Assembly: GCA_003001975.1 (NCBI GenBank)
Contig: PVUG01000003.1
Location: 186,001-250,000 of the forward strand
Direction: 5' to 3'
DNA from: Martelella mediterranea
GTDB lineage: Bacteria; Pseudomonadota; Alphaproteobacteria; Rhizobiales; Rhizobiaceae
Length of the DNA stretch: 64,000 nt
Numbering within the stretch: the stretch's first letter is position 1; each line of letters begins with the position of its first letter. The translations under genes and the position numbers were made by a program. Below the pieces are notes generated by a model that saw only the letters and a program-made list of their open reading frames with translations, did no database searches and was not told the origin of the DNA. Shown piece after piece: positions 33,294 through 40,448 of this stretch.

Positions 33294-34105
33294 TCGGCCG
33301 CCTCCGTTGCTTCAACCTTGACGCCAGTGCTGGAGCGCGAGCGGTTGCGCCCGCCATCGACAACGATATCCGCCCCGGTGATATAGGCCCCGGCATCGGA
33401 GCACAGGAAAACGGCAGCACTGGCAATATCGGAGGTTTTGCCGAATGCGCCGAGCGGGATCGACGACAGTTCCAGTTCCTTGCGCCCGGCCTCTTCATAG
33501 ATGCGCTTCACGCCCTCGGTATCGCCGATGGCGCCGGGCGCAATCGTGTTGCAGCGGATGCCATCCGGGCCCCACTCGCCGCACAATGTCCGCATCAAAG
33601 ACATGATACCGGCCTTGGCAGCGCCTGCATGTGCGCATCCCGGCCACCCTTCCAACGCCCGCGTGGTGGAGATGGCGATAAACCGGCCGCCGAAAGATGA
33701 GGTTTTGAGCGCGGGATAGGCCGCCTTGGCACAGTGGAATGTGCCGTTGAGGTCGATATCGATGACAACCTTCCACGCATTCGGCGACATTTCGGCAAGC
33801 GGCACGACGAAATTGCCCGCGGCATTGGCGACCATCACGTCCAGATGGCCGAATGTGTCCACGGCGGTCTTCACCGCGCTTTCGACATCCTCGAACTTGC
33901 GGACATCGGCGGTGACGGCGATGGCCTCCGCGCCCATGGCTTTCAGTTCGCCGATGGCGGTTTCAAGCCGTTCGGCATTGCGGCTGGCGAGCACCAGTTT
34001 CGCGCCCGCTGCCGCGAATGCCTTTGCGATGCCGAAACCGATCCCGCTGCCGCCTCCGGTAATAAGAGCGACACGGCCCGCGAGCGCGTCTTCCCTGAAT
34101 GTCAT
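33290..34105 (-). CDS. SDR similar to peroxisomal 2,4-dienoyl-CoA reductase
   Basis: NADPH-dependent reductase that removes a conjugated double bond so that unsaturated acyl-CoAs can be beta-oxidised. The 271-residue SDR has TGGGSGIGFGIA, NAAGNFVVPLAEMS and VIDIDLNGTFHCAKAAYPAL. Where other SDRs have Tyr-x3-Lys it has HAGAAKAG, and APGAIGDTEGVKRI follows; peroxisomal DECR2 has HAGSAKAA and GPISGTEGLRRL at these places. The lack of the SDR tyrosine is normal for this family. It is the first gene of a unit behind the sigma-54 site at 34184-34200. Confidence 0.88.
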   Translation of the reverse strand: MTFREDALAGRVALITGGGSGIGFGIAKAFAAAGAKLVLASRNAERLETAIGELKAMGAEAIAVTADVRKFEDVESAVKTAVDTFGHLDVMVANAAGNFVVPLAEMSPNAWKVVIDIDLNGTFHCAKAAYPALKTSSFGGRFIAISTTRALEGWPGCAHAGAAKAGIMSLMRTLCGEWGPDGIRCNTIAPGAIGDTEGVKRIYEEAGRKELELSSIPLGAFGKTSDIASAAVFLCSDAGAYITGADIVVDGGRNRSRSSTGVKVEATEAAE

Positions 34106-34183
34106 GTGTCCTGGCTCCCTCGTGACTACCGTTATGTTCAGGCCGGTGCATTCGCTGACCGCCGGCTCGTGTCGGGAAGAACT

Positions 34184-34200
34184 AGCAATGGCGATGCCAG
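34184..34200 (-). promoter_or_regulatory. Sigma-54 promoter (P7) of the dienoyl-CoA reductase unit
   Basis: The minus strand reads CTGGCATCGCCATTGCT with exact spacing. The start would be near 34173, about 68 bases before the ATG at 34105. It is divergent from P8. Confidence 0.78.
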
Positions 34201-34304
34201 CGCCGCGCGGATACGGGAGAGCGGCCGTCCGACTTGAGCCACGATTGTCCGGATCAACATGCGTTGGCGCGAAACGCCCTCGCCCGACTGGCCACACCCA
34301 CTTC

Positions 34305-34456
34305 CGTCATCCTCGGCCCTGTGCCGAGGATCTAAGCACATCACCTCACGACGGGCGTGTCGTTCGGCCTGGAACGGGGCATGATTGTGTGTACGACCCG
34401 CTAACACCTCTCGCGACAGGCGTGATTGGATCCTCGGCACAGGGCCGAGGATGACG
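34305..34456. repeat. Composite palindromic intergenic repeat, copy C
   Basis: Inverted arms at 34305-34332 and 34429-34456 match over 28 bases, and each folds alone (TCCTCGGC with GCCGAGGA). It is a variant of copies A and D. It sits between the divergent sigma-54 promoters P7 and P8, in a 523-base gap that otherwise shows only those promoters. Confidence 0.85.
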
Positions 34457-34526
34457 CCGGAGGAAAATGCAAGGGAGGTATCGGGGCAAGTTCTGCAATC
34501 CGGTCAAGCCCCGCAGTCGCCGCATC

Positions 34527-34543
34527 ATGGCACACAGCTTGCG
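34527..34543 (+). promoter_or_regulatory. Sigma-54 promoter (P8) of the thiolase-like operon
   Basis: The plus strand reads ATGGCACACAGCTTGCG with exact spacing. The start would be near 34554, about 75 bases before the ATG at 34629. Confidence 0.8.
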
Positions 34544-34628
34544 AGGCAGACACATAAATTCTGATCGTGAAAATGGCCCCGTGTCCCTCCCTTAAGAAGG
34601 ATAGCGGCCTCAAACCCGGGGAGCGCGC

Positions 34629-35795
34629 ATGAGCCTCAGAAACAGCGCCGTCATCATCGGCGTCGGAGAAAGCGATATCGGCCGCATGCCGCATATGAGC
34701 GGGCTCGGCCTCAATGCACAGGCGGCCATGCGGGCCGTCGCCGATGCCGGCATCAGCCACCGCGATATCGACGGACTGCTGACGGCCTATTCCTTTACCG
34801 AGCCTTACTTCATGCTCGGCTCGGTTCTGGCGGAATATCTGGGTATCAGCCCGCGTTATGGCGGCTCGCTGGTCGTCGGCGGCGCTTCGCCCGCCGTCAT
34901 GCTGCATCACGCCGCACAGGCGGTTGCGACCGGGCAGGCCAATACCGTTCTCGTCTGCGCCGGTGAAAACCGGGCCACCGGCATGTCGCGCGACGAGGCG
35001 ATTTCCGCGCTTTCAGCCGTCGGCCACCCCTATTTCGAAGCGCCTTATGGCATCGGCATTCCCTCGCTCTATGCGCTGGTTGCCCGCGCCTATATGGAAA
35101 AATACGGCACGACGCGGGCGGAAATGGCCGCCGTTTCGGTCAACACCCGCAAACATGCGCTGCTGCATCCCAATGCTCATATGAAAACCGAAATCACCAT
35201 TGACGACGTTTTGTCCTCCAAGCCGATTTCGGACCCGCTCAACGTGCTTGACTGCTGCCTCATCTCCGATGCGGGCGGCGCCTTCATCGTCACCACGCCG
35301 GAGCGCGCCGCCGATATGGCCGGAGCGCCGGTCTATCTGGCCGGCATCGGCGAAGCGCATACGCATGAGCATCTGACATCGGCCCCGAGCCTCACCGAAT
35401 TCGGCGCGGAACAATCGTCACAAGCGGCCTATGCAATGGCAGGCCTTGGTCCGTCCGACATGGATATGGCCATGCTCTACGACTGTTTCAGCATCGTTCC
35501 GATCATCGAGATGGAGGAGCTGGGCCTGGTGCCGCGCGGAGAAGGCGGCGCGTTCTTTGCAGCAGGTGAGGCCGCCATCGGCGGAAAACTGCCGGTCAAC
35601 ACCCATGGCGGCATGTTGAGCCATGCCCATGCAGGGGCCGCGGGCGGTCTTCTGGCTCTCATCGAGGCGACGCGCCAGCTGCGCGGCGAAGCGGGCGAAC
35701 GGCAGGTTGCGGATGCAAAGGCCGCCGTGGTCCACAGCGAAGGCGGCATCCTGTCGTCCCACTGCACCGCGGTGCTGACGGCGGAACCGCGATAA
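34629..35795 (+). CDS. Thiolase-like (SCP-x/lipid-transfer type) protein without the usual nucleophilic Cys
   Basis: Thiolase-fold protein of 388 residues related to SCP-x thiolases and Ltp-type aldolases. Where thiolases have Gly-Gly-Cys-Ala it reads VVGGASPAVM, with no cysteine. The histidine in VNTHGGMLSHAHAGAAGG and the ending HSEGGILSSHCTAVL are kept. Loss of the nucleophile argues against Claisen cleavage and fits a retro-aldol reaction, as in the Ltp2 aldolase of steroid side-chain degradation, which also works with DUF35 and MaoC partners like those nearby. The aldolase role is inference. It is the first gene of a plus-strand operon behind P8. Confidence 0.82.
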   Translation: MSLRNSAVIIGVGESDIGRMPHMSGLGLNAQAAMRAVADAGISHRDIDGLLTAYSFTEPYFMLGSVLAEYLGISPRYGGSLVVGGASPAVMLHHAAQAVATGQANTVLVCAGENRATGMSRDEAISALSAVGHPYFEAPYGIGIPSLYALVARAYMEKYGTTRAEMAAVSVNTRKHALLHPNAHMKTEITIDDVLSSKPISDPLNVLDCCLISDAGGAFIVTTPERAADMAGAPVYLAGIGEAHTHEHLTSAPSLTEFGAEQSSQAAYAMAGLGPSDMDMAMLYDCFSIVPIIEMEELGLVPRGEGGAFFAAGEAAIGGKLPVNTHGGMLSHAHAGAAGGLLALIEATRQLRGEAGERQVADAKAAVVHSEGGILSSHCTAVLTAEPR

Positions 35796-35818
35796 CGGAA
35801 CACAGGAGGAGATACGGG

Positions 35819-36283
35819 ATGGCCGCAGAACCAAGAGGCAGATATTTCGAGGATTTCGAGGTCGGACAGGTGCAGGAAACGCCGCGCCGCACTGTCACCA
35901 GCACAGATATCGTCAACTTCGCCTGTCTTTCGGGCGATTTCAACGAGGTCCACACCAACTGGGAATATGCCAGGACCACGCCCTTCGGCGAGCCGATCGC
36001 CCATGCGCCGCTGATTTACGCCATCATGGGCGGCCTGCAATATGCAAGCGGCGTCAATGACGGTACGTTGCTGGCGGTCATCGGTATCGATGAATGGCGG
36101 ATGATGAAGCCGGTCAAGCACGGCGATACGGTCCACATGCGTTCGACGGTCTTGAGCAAGAAGGAAACCTCCAAGCCCGAGCGCGGCGTGGTTTCGTTCA
36201 AGCGCGAATTCGTCAACCAGCATGACGAGACGGTGCAGAGCATGACGGCGACATTTCTCTACAGACGCCGCCCGCAGGCCTGA
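35819..36283 (+). CDS. MaoC-family enoyl-CoA hydratase/dehydratase
   Basis: Single hot-dog domain protein of 154 residues. The hydratase motif Asp-x4-His appears as SGDFNEVHTNWEYA, followed by FGEPIAHAPL. It would hydrate a 2-enoyl-CoA to the R-hydroxyacyl-CoA, providing the beta-hydroxy substrate for an aldolase. The ATG lies after AGGAGGAG, 23 bases behind the thiolase-like gene. Confidence 0.9.
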   Translation: MAAEPRGRYFEDFEVGQVQETPRRTVTSTDIVNFACLSGDFNEVHTNWEYARTTPFGEPIAHAPLIYAIMGGLQYASGVNDGTLLAVIGIDEWRMMKPVKHGDTVHMRSTVLSKKETSKPERGVVSFKREFVNQHDETVQSMTATFLYRRRPQA

Positions 36284-36301
36284 GCGGCACAGGAGAGCGA
36301 A

Positions 36302-37093
36302 TTGGAAAATAACGAACTTCTCTTCGAGGTCGAGGCGGGCGTTGCCACCTTCACCCTCAATCGGCCGGAAAAGCGCAATGCCTTTACCGACGAAATGGTC
36401 CGCCAGTGGGTAATCTGGCTGGAGGACTGCAAGACCCGCGACGATGTGCAGGCGATCGTCTTCACCGGCGCGGAAACCACATTTTCAGCCGGCGGCGACA
36501 CCAGCCGTTTCAAGGACAAGGCCGAACAGACGCCGCTTGAGGCCAAGGCGGCGATGACAGCCAATACCCAGTCGCTGGCCCGCAAGGTGGCCGAAATCGA
36601 CAAGCCGCTGATTGCCGCTGTCAACGGCACGGCGGTCGGCGGCGGTATGGACCTTGCCCTGATGTGCGATGTGCGGCTGGCAACGGCATCGGCCCGCTTT
36701 GCCGAAACCTATGCGAAAATGGGCCTGATCCCCGGCGTTGGCGGGGCATGGTATCTGCCACGCATCATCGGCAAGGCCGCGGCGCTCGACCTGTTCTGGA
36801 CGGCGCGCTGGGTGGATGCGGAAGAAGCGTTAAGCCTCGGCCTCGTCAACCACGTCTATCCCGACGATGAATTCCGCGATCAGGTGCGCGCCTATGCCGA
36901 ACAGATCGCCGCCGCCGCACCGCTTTCCGTCCGCTTCATCAAGCGGCTGGTCAACCAGGCCGAAGATACCGACCTTCACACCCACCTCGACGCGCTCTCC
37001 TCCCATATCGCGCTGGTGCGCACCAGCCACGACCACAAGGAAGCCGTCGCCGCACTGAAGGAAAAGCGGAAACCGGTTTTCAAGGGGAAGTAG
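36302..37093 (+). CDS. Enoyl-CoA hydratase/isomerase family protein (TTG start)
   Basis: Crotonase of 263 residues that begins with TTG (36302) after AGGAG. It shows VATFTLNRPEKRNAF, the oxyanion-hole segment FSAGGDTSRF and AVGGGMDLALMCD, where the first catalytic Glu of hydratases is Asp. In LIPGVGGAWYLPR the second Glu is also absent (the preceding residues are YAKMG). It is therefore probably an isomerase, hydrolase or other crotonase rather than a classical hydratase. Last gene of the P8 operon. Confidence 0.86.
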   Translation: MENNELLFEVEAGVATFTLNRPEKRNAFTDEMVRQWVIWLEDCKTRDDVQAIVFTGAETTFSAGGDTSRFKDKAEQTPLEAKAAMTANTQSLARKVAEIDKPLIAAVNGTAVGGGMDLALMCDVRLATASARFAETYAKMGLIPGVGGAWYLPRIIGKAAALDLFWTARWVDAEEALSLGLVNHVYPDDEFRDQVRAYAEQIAAAAPLSVRFIKRLVNQAEDTDLHTHLDALSSHIALVRTSHDHKEAVAALKEKRKPVFKGK

Positions 37094-37210
37094 CGGTTTT
37101 CCGGAAACTTGGGGGCCGGTTTGGAACGATCACAGAAGGCTGATAAAGCCAGCATTTCAGCTTCTGCCATCATACCGGCCCTTTGTGTTGACCACAGCCC
37201 TCCCCGCTTG

Positions 37211-37336
37211 TGTCATCCTCGTGCTTGACACGAGGATCCATTTGCCTCGCCTCTCGCAACGCCGGTTACCGACTTTATGACCCGAACCGTAACCGCAACA
37301 GTGACTGGATCCTCGGGTCAAGCACGAGGATGACGC
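37211..37336. repeat. Composite palindromic intergenic repeat, copy D
   Basis: Arms 37211-37240 and 37306-37336 are inverted copies with one mismatch. The left arm is identical to that of copy A over about 29 bases. It occupies most of the 302-base gap between convergent genes and may also act as a terminator. Confidence 0.85.
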
Positions 37337-37395
37337 CTGAGAGAGTGGCAAGTGTGGTGCCGCACCGGCCCTCTTGCCACGCTCACACCTCAAGC

Positions 37396-37782
37396 TCACA
37401 GCGGCCGGAAAACCGGCAGCGTTTCGCCCTCGTCAGTCGGCTGAAAATCGACCGTCACGGCATCGCCGATCTTCACGTCGAGCGCATTGTCGCCCGTAAT
37501 CGCGGCAATCATACGCGGCCCTTCCTCGACAATCACCGAGGCCACCACATAGGGCACCTTGTCGCGAAAGGCGGGAAGCGGCGCGCGGCGGACAATGGTG
37601 AAGGATTCGACCGTGCCCCTGCCGCTGCTTTCGATCCAGTCCGGCTCCGCCTGCCAGCAGGCGGCGCAATGATAGCGCGGCGGAAACTGCACCTGTCCGC
37701 AGTGCGAACACTTCTGGAAAAGCAGTTTCTCTTCGCGGGCACTCTTCCAGTATTCAGCGCTGTCGCCGTTTACAAGGTTCAT
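37396..37782 (-). CDS. DUF35 zinc-ribbon/OB-fold protein
   Basis: A 128-residue protein with a rubredoxin-like zinc ribbon at the N-terminus (CSHC about residue 25 and CAAC about residue 40) followed by an OB-fold (GTVESFTIVRRAPLPAF, VPYVVASVIVEEGPRM). Proteins of this family (ChsH2 C-domain type) bind thiolase-like or aldolase partners and are usually encoded next to them. The thiolase-like gene lies 1.6 kb away on the other strand and is the obvious partner. The gene lies at the end of the ABC-transporter operon read from P9. Confidence 0.9.
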   Translation of the reverse strand: MNLVNGDSAEYWKSAREEKLLFQKCSHCGQVQFPPRYHCAACWQAEPDWIESSGRGTVESFTIVRRAPLPAFRDKVPYVVASVIVEEGPRMIAAITGDNALDVKIGDAVTVDFQPTDEGETLPVFRPL

Positions 37783-37842
37783 GGTTTCAGCTCCTGTCAG
37801 ACATGATGGCCGGGCCTCCGCCGGCTCCGGTGTGTTTTTGTT

Positions 37843-39345
37843 CTAGTGAACGGCGGCGTACATGATCTTGTCTTCCGTGGCGTCTCCGGCGCTCATCTCC
37901 TCGACCACCTGCCCCTGACGGGTCACCAGAATGCGGTCAGAGAGCGCCAGAACTTCCGGCAGATAGGATGAGATCAGCACCACCGCGATACCTTCGTCGG
38001 CAAGCCGGTTGATGAGGTCGTGGATTTCGACAATGGAGCCGACATCGACGCCGCGCGTCGGCTCGTCGAAGATCACCAGTTCCGGCTTCTGCACCAGCGA
38101 TTTGGCGATGACGACCTTCTGCTGGTTGCCGCCGGAAAGCTCAATCACCTTGGACGAGGTGTTGATGGCGCGGATGCTGAGCGATTTCGTCCAGTCGGCG
38201 GCCAACGCTTTCGCCTGCCGCATTGAGACGACGGACAACGGATTATTGCCGCGCGCCAGCGCGCCCATGTGAATGTTTTCCGCAATCGACATGGTCTCGA
38301 AAAAACCGTCCTGTTTGCGGTCTTCGGTCACGTAGACGATGCCGTCGCGCATGGCGGTGCGCGGCACGCGGTAGCGCACGGCCTTGCCGTTGAGGCGTAC
38401 TTCGCCGCCGTGAAAGACGTTGCGCTTGAATGCTCCGGCAACGATTTTCATGGTTTCCGTCCGCCCCGCGCCGACCAGACCGAACATGCCGGTAACCTGT
38501 CCGCCATAAATGCTGAACGAGGTGTTGCGCACGATCTTGCCCATGGAGAGATTATCGACGCTCAGCATTTTCGACTGCGGCGCGCGGATCGCCACTTCAT
38601 GGCCCTTGCGCGCGCCGTAGAGTTCGCCGCTCAGTTCGCGGCCGACCATGTTCCGGATGATCGATTCCCGCGTAAATGTTTCAGTCGGTCCGGAAACGAT
38701 CTTCTCGCCGTCGCGCAGGATGGTGATCGTGTCGGAGAGCTGCAGTGCCTCTTCCAGCGCATGGGTGATGAACAGGATCGACGTGCCACGCTCCCGCAAC
38801 CGCTTGATAAGGCCGAAGAAGTGGTGCTTTTCCTCCGGCGTCAGCGTTGCCGTTGGCTCATCGAAAATGATCACCTTGGCCGCGTGGTGGGTGGCGCGTG
38901 CCACCTCAACCATCTGCCGCTGGGCCGCGCCGAGCGAGCTGACCAGCGCCGACGGCTCGACGTCGAAATTCATCGACATCAGAAACTGCTTGGCGCGGAT
39001 ATTGAGCTTGCGCAGCCCGTTCAGAAACCGCTCCTCACCCAGATAGATGTTCTGGGCCACCGTCATCGAGCCGACGAGATTGGTCTCCTGAAAGACCATG
39101 GCGATGCCCGCCTTCAGCGCGGCGAGCGGGGAACCCAGCGTCACCGGCTTTCCGGCCAGATGGATCTCGCCCGAAGACAGGTGATGGACGCCGGCGAGCG
39201 CCTTCATCAACGTCGATTTGCCCGCGCCGTTTTCGCCGAGAATGGCGTGGACCTCGCCTTCCTGAAGCGTCAGGTCGATATTCTTGATCGCGTAGACGCC
39301 GCGAAAATCCTTGGTGGCGCCCTTCAGTTCGAGAATAGGCTGCAT
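37843..39345 (-). CDS. Sugar-type ABC transporter ATPase (RbsA family)
   Basis: Double ATPase of 500 residues that powers the two permeases at 40441 and 43646. The first half has Walker A GENGAGKST, a signature-like SLGAAQRQMVEVARA and Walker B VIIFDEPTATLT. The second half has the degenerate GLVGAGRTE loop usual in RbsA, a full ELSGGNQQKVVIAKSL signature and LVIFDEPTRGVDVGS. The ATG at 39345 follows AGGAG and overlaps the stop of the propeller gene. RbsA-type systems import sugars, polyols and related compounds. Confidence 0.93.
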   Translation of the reverse strand: MQPILELKGATKDFRGVYAIKNIDLTLQEGEVHAILGENGAGKSTLMKALAGVHHLSSGEIHLAGKPVTLGSPLAALKAGIAMVFQETNLVGSMTVAQNIYLGEERFLNGLRKLNIRAKQFLMSMNFDVEPSALVSSLGAAQRQMVEVARATHHAAKVIIFDEPTATLTPEEKHHFFGLIKRLRERGTSILFITHALEEALQLSDTITILRDGEKIVSGPTETFTRESIIRNMVGRELSGELYGARKGHEVAIRAPQSKMLSVDNLSMGKIVRNTSFSIYGGQVTGMFGLVGAGRTETMKIVAGAFKRNVFHGGEVRLNGKAVRYRVPRTAMRDGIVYVTEDRKQDGFFETMSIAENIHMGALARGNNPLSVVSMRQAKALAADWTKSLSIRAINTSSKVIELSGGNQQKVVIAKSLVQKPELVIFDEPTRGVDVGSIVEIHDLINRLADEGIAVVLISSYLPEVLALSDRILVTRQGQVVEEMSAGDATEDKIMYAAVH

Positions 39346-40448
39346 CACGCATCTCCTCCCATCGCCTTCGACACCAACGCCTCGCCCGCGCCTTTCGAAC
39401 CGGCGACCAGCCTGCCATTGAACAGGCAGAGCGAGGTTATCCCGTGCCGGTTTCCATCGGCACGGCTGTGCAGACTGTCCACCGGATGGCCATCGGCATT
39501 CAGCCGGACGACGAGACCATAGGAAAAGGTCGGGGCCCACGGCTTGAGGATGCCCAGCAGTTTCAGTGCGCCATTCTGCATCGGCTCACGGAACCCCTGC
39601 TTGATGGCAAGCGACGGTGCGACCCAGTATTCCGGGTCAACCTCGGCCATCATCCGCTCGCGATAGGTCTTTTCTCTCAGAACGAACTCGACGAGCTGGT
39701 TGCGCGGCGCGAAGACAGCCAGCCAGTAGCCGCCGTCTTCAGCGGCAACAAGCCGGGCGGGATAACCTGGCAGGTCCTGAAGAACCGGCGAAACAGCAGG
39801 TCGCGCGCCATCGAGAGCGACCCTGACGACACGATGCGCCCAGGCTTCGCTGACAAGCACGGACCGACCGTCCGGCGAAAGCGCAAGACCGTAGGGAAAG
39901 GCCAGACCAGTGGCGAGCGCTTCTGCCTTGCCGCTTGTCAGATCGACCCGCCACAGAGAACCGGTCTTTCCAAGGCTCATCAGATCGCGCTTCCACTGCG
40001 ATGCCGCGCATTGCGACGAACCGGAAGCGACAAGCAGCGTCTTATCGTCCAGAAACACCGCCGCCGTTGGCGCGATCAGGGGCGCATCGCCCAGCCGGTT
40101 GATTGCGGTTCCATCGAACGCACCTCCGAAAATGACGATCCCGGCACCGTCGAGACCGACAGCTATGCCGCCGTCCCGCGCCATCGCAAGGCAGGCGATA
40201 TCCGCATCGAAGCGCCTGACTTCGGAAACCGCACCATCCGCCGCGCGCATGAAGAGAGCCGGACCGGCCGAATAGAAAACCGTGTCGCCATCGGCCAGAA
40301 GGTTGTCGAGGCCATCGGCCGCAAACAGAACCGCTGCCTCGTCCAGCCGGTGGTTGGGCTGAAGCGGCCCGTCCATCACCGGGACGGATGTGCTGAACGA
40401 ACCCCGGCCGAGAAAGGAATCGAGCCGTTTCCTGAAGTGATCAAGCAT
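39345..40448 (-). CDS. Strictosidine synthase-like/SMP-30-type beta-propeller protein
   Basis: A 367-residue six-bladed propeller. Repeated strand pairs and the segments ALSPDGRSVLVSEAWAHRVVRV and DLPGYPARLVAAEDGGYWLAV match the strictosidine synthase/SMP-30 superfamily, whose bacterial members are mostly lactonases or esterases. No signal peptide is evident, so it would act in the cytoplasm. It overlaps the permease-propeller fusion gene by 8 bases, and its propeller is related to the fused one. Confidence 0.85.
   Translation of the reverse strand: MLDHFRKRLDSFLGRGSFSTSVPVMDGPLQPNHRLDEAAVLFAADGLDNLLADGDTVFYSAGPALFMRAADGAVSEVRRFDADIACLAMARDGGIAVGLDGAGIVIFGGAFDGTAINRLGDAPLIAPTAAVFLDDKTLLVASGSSQCAASQWKRDLMSLGKTGSLWRVDLTSGKAEALATGLAFPYGLALSPDGRSVLVSEAWAHRVVRVALDGARPAVSPVLQDLPGYPARLVAAEDGGYWLAVFAPRNQLVEFVLREKTYRERMMAEVDPEYWVAPSLAIKQGFREPMQNGALKLLGILKPWAPTFSYGLVVRLNADGHPVDSLHSRADGNRHGITSLCLFNGRLVAGSKGAGEALVSKAMGGDA

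Noticed and set aside
1538-37336. CRISPR array as an explanation for the repeated palindromes
   Set aside because: The four copies are dispersed over 36 kb, single at each place, with no regular spacers and no cas genes.
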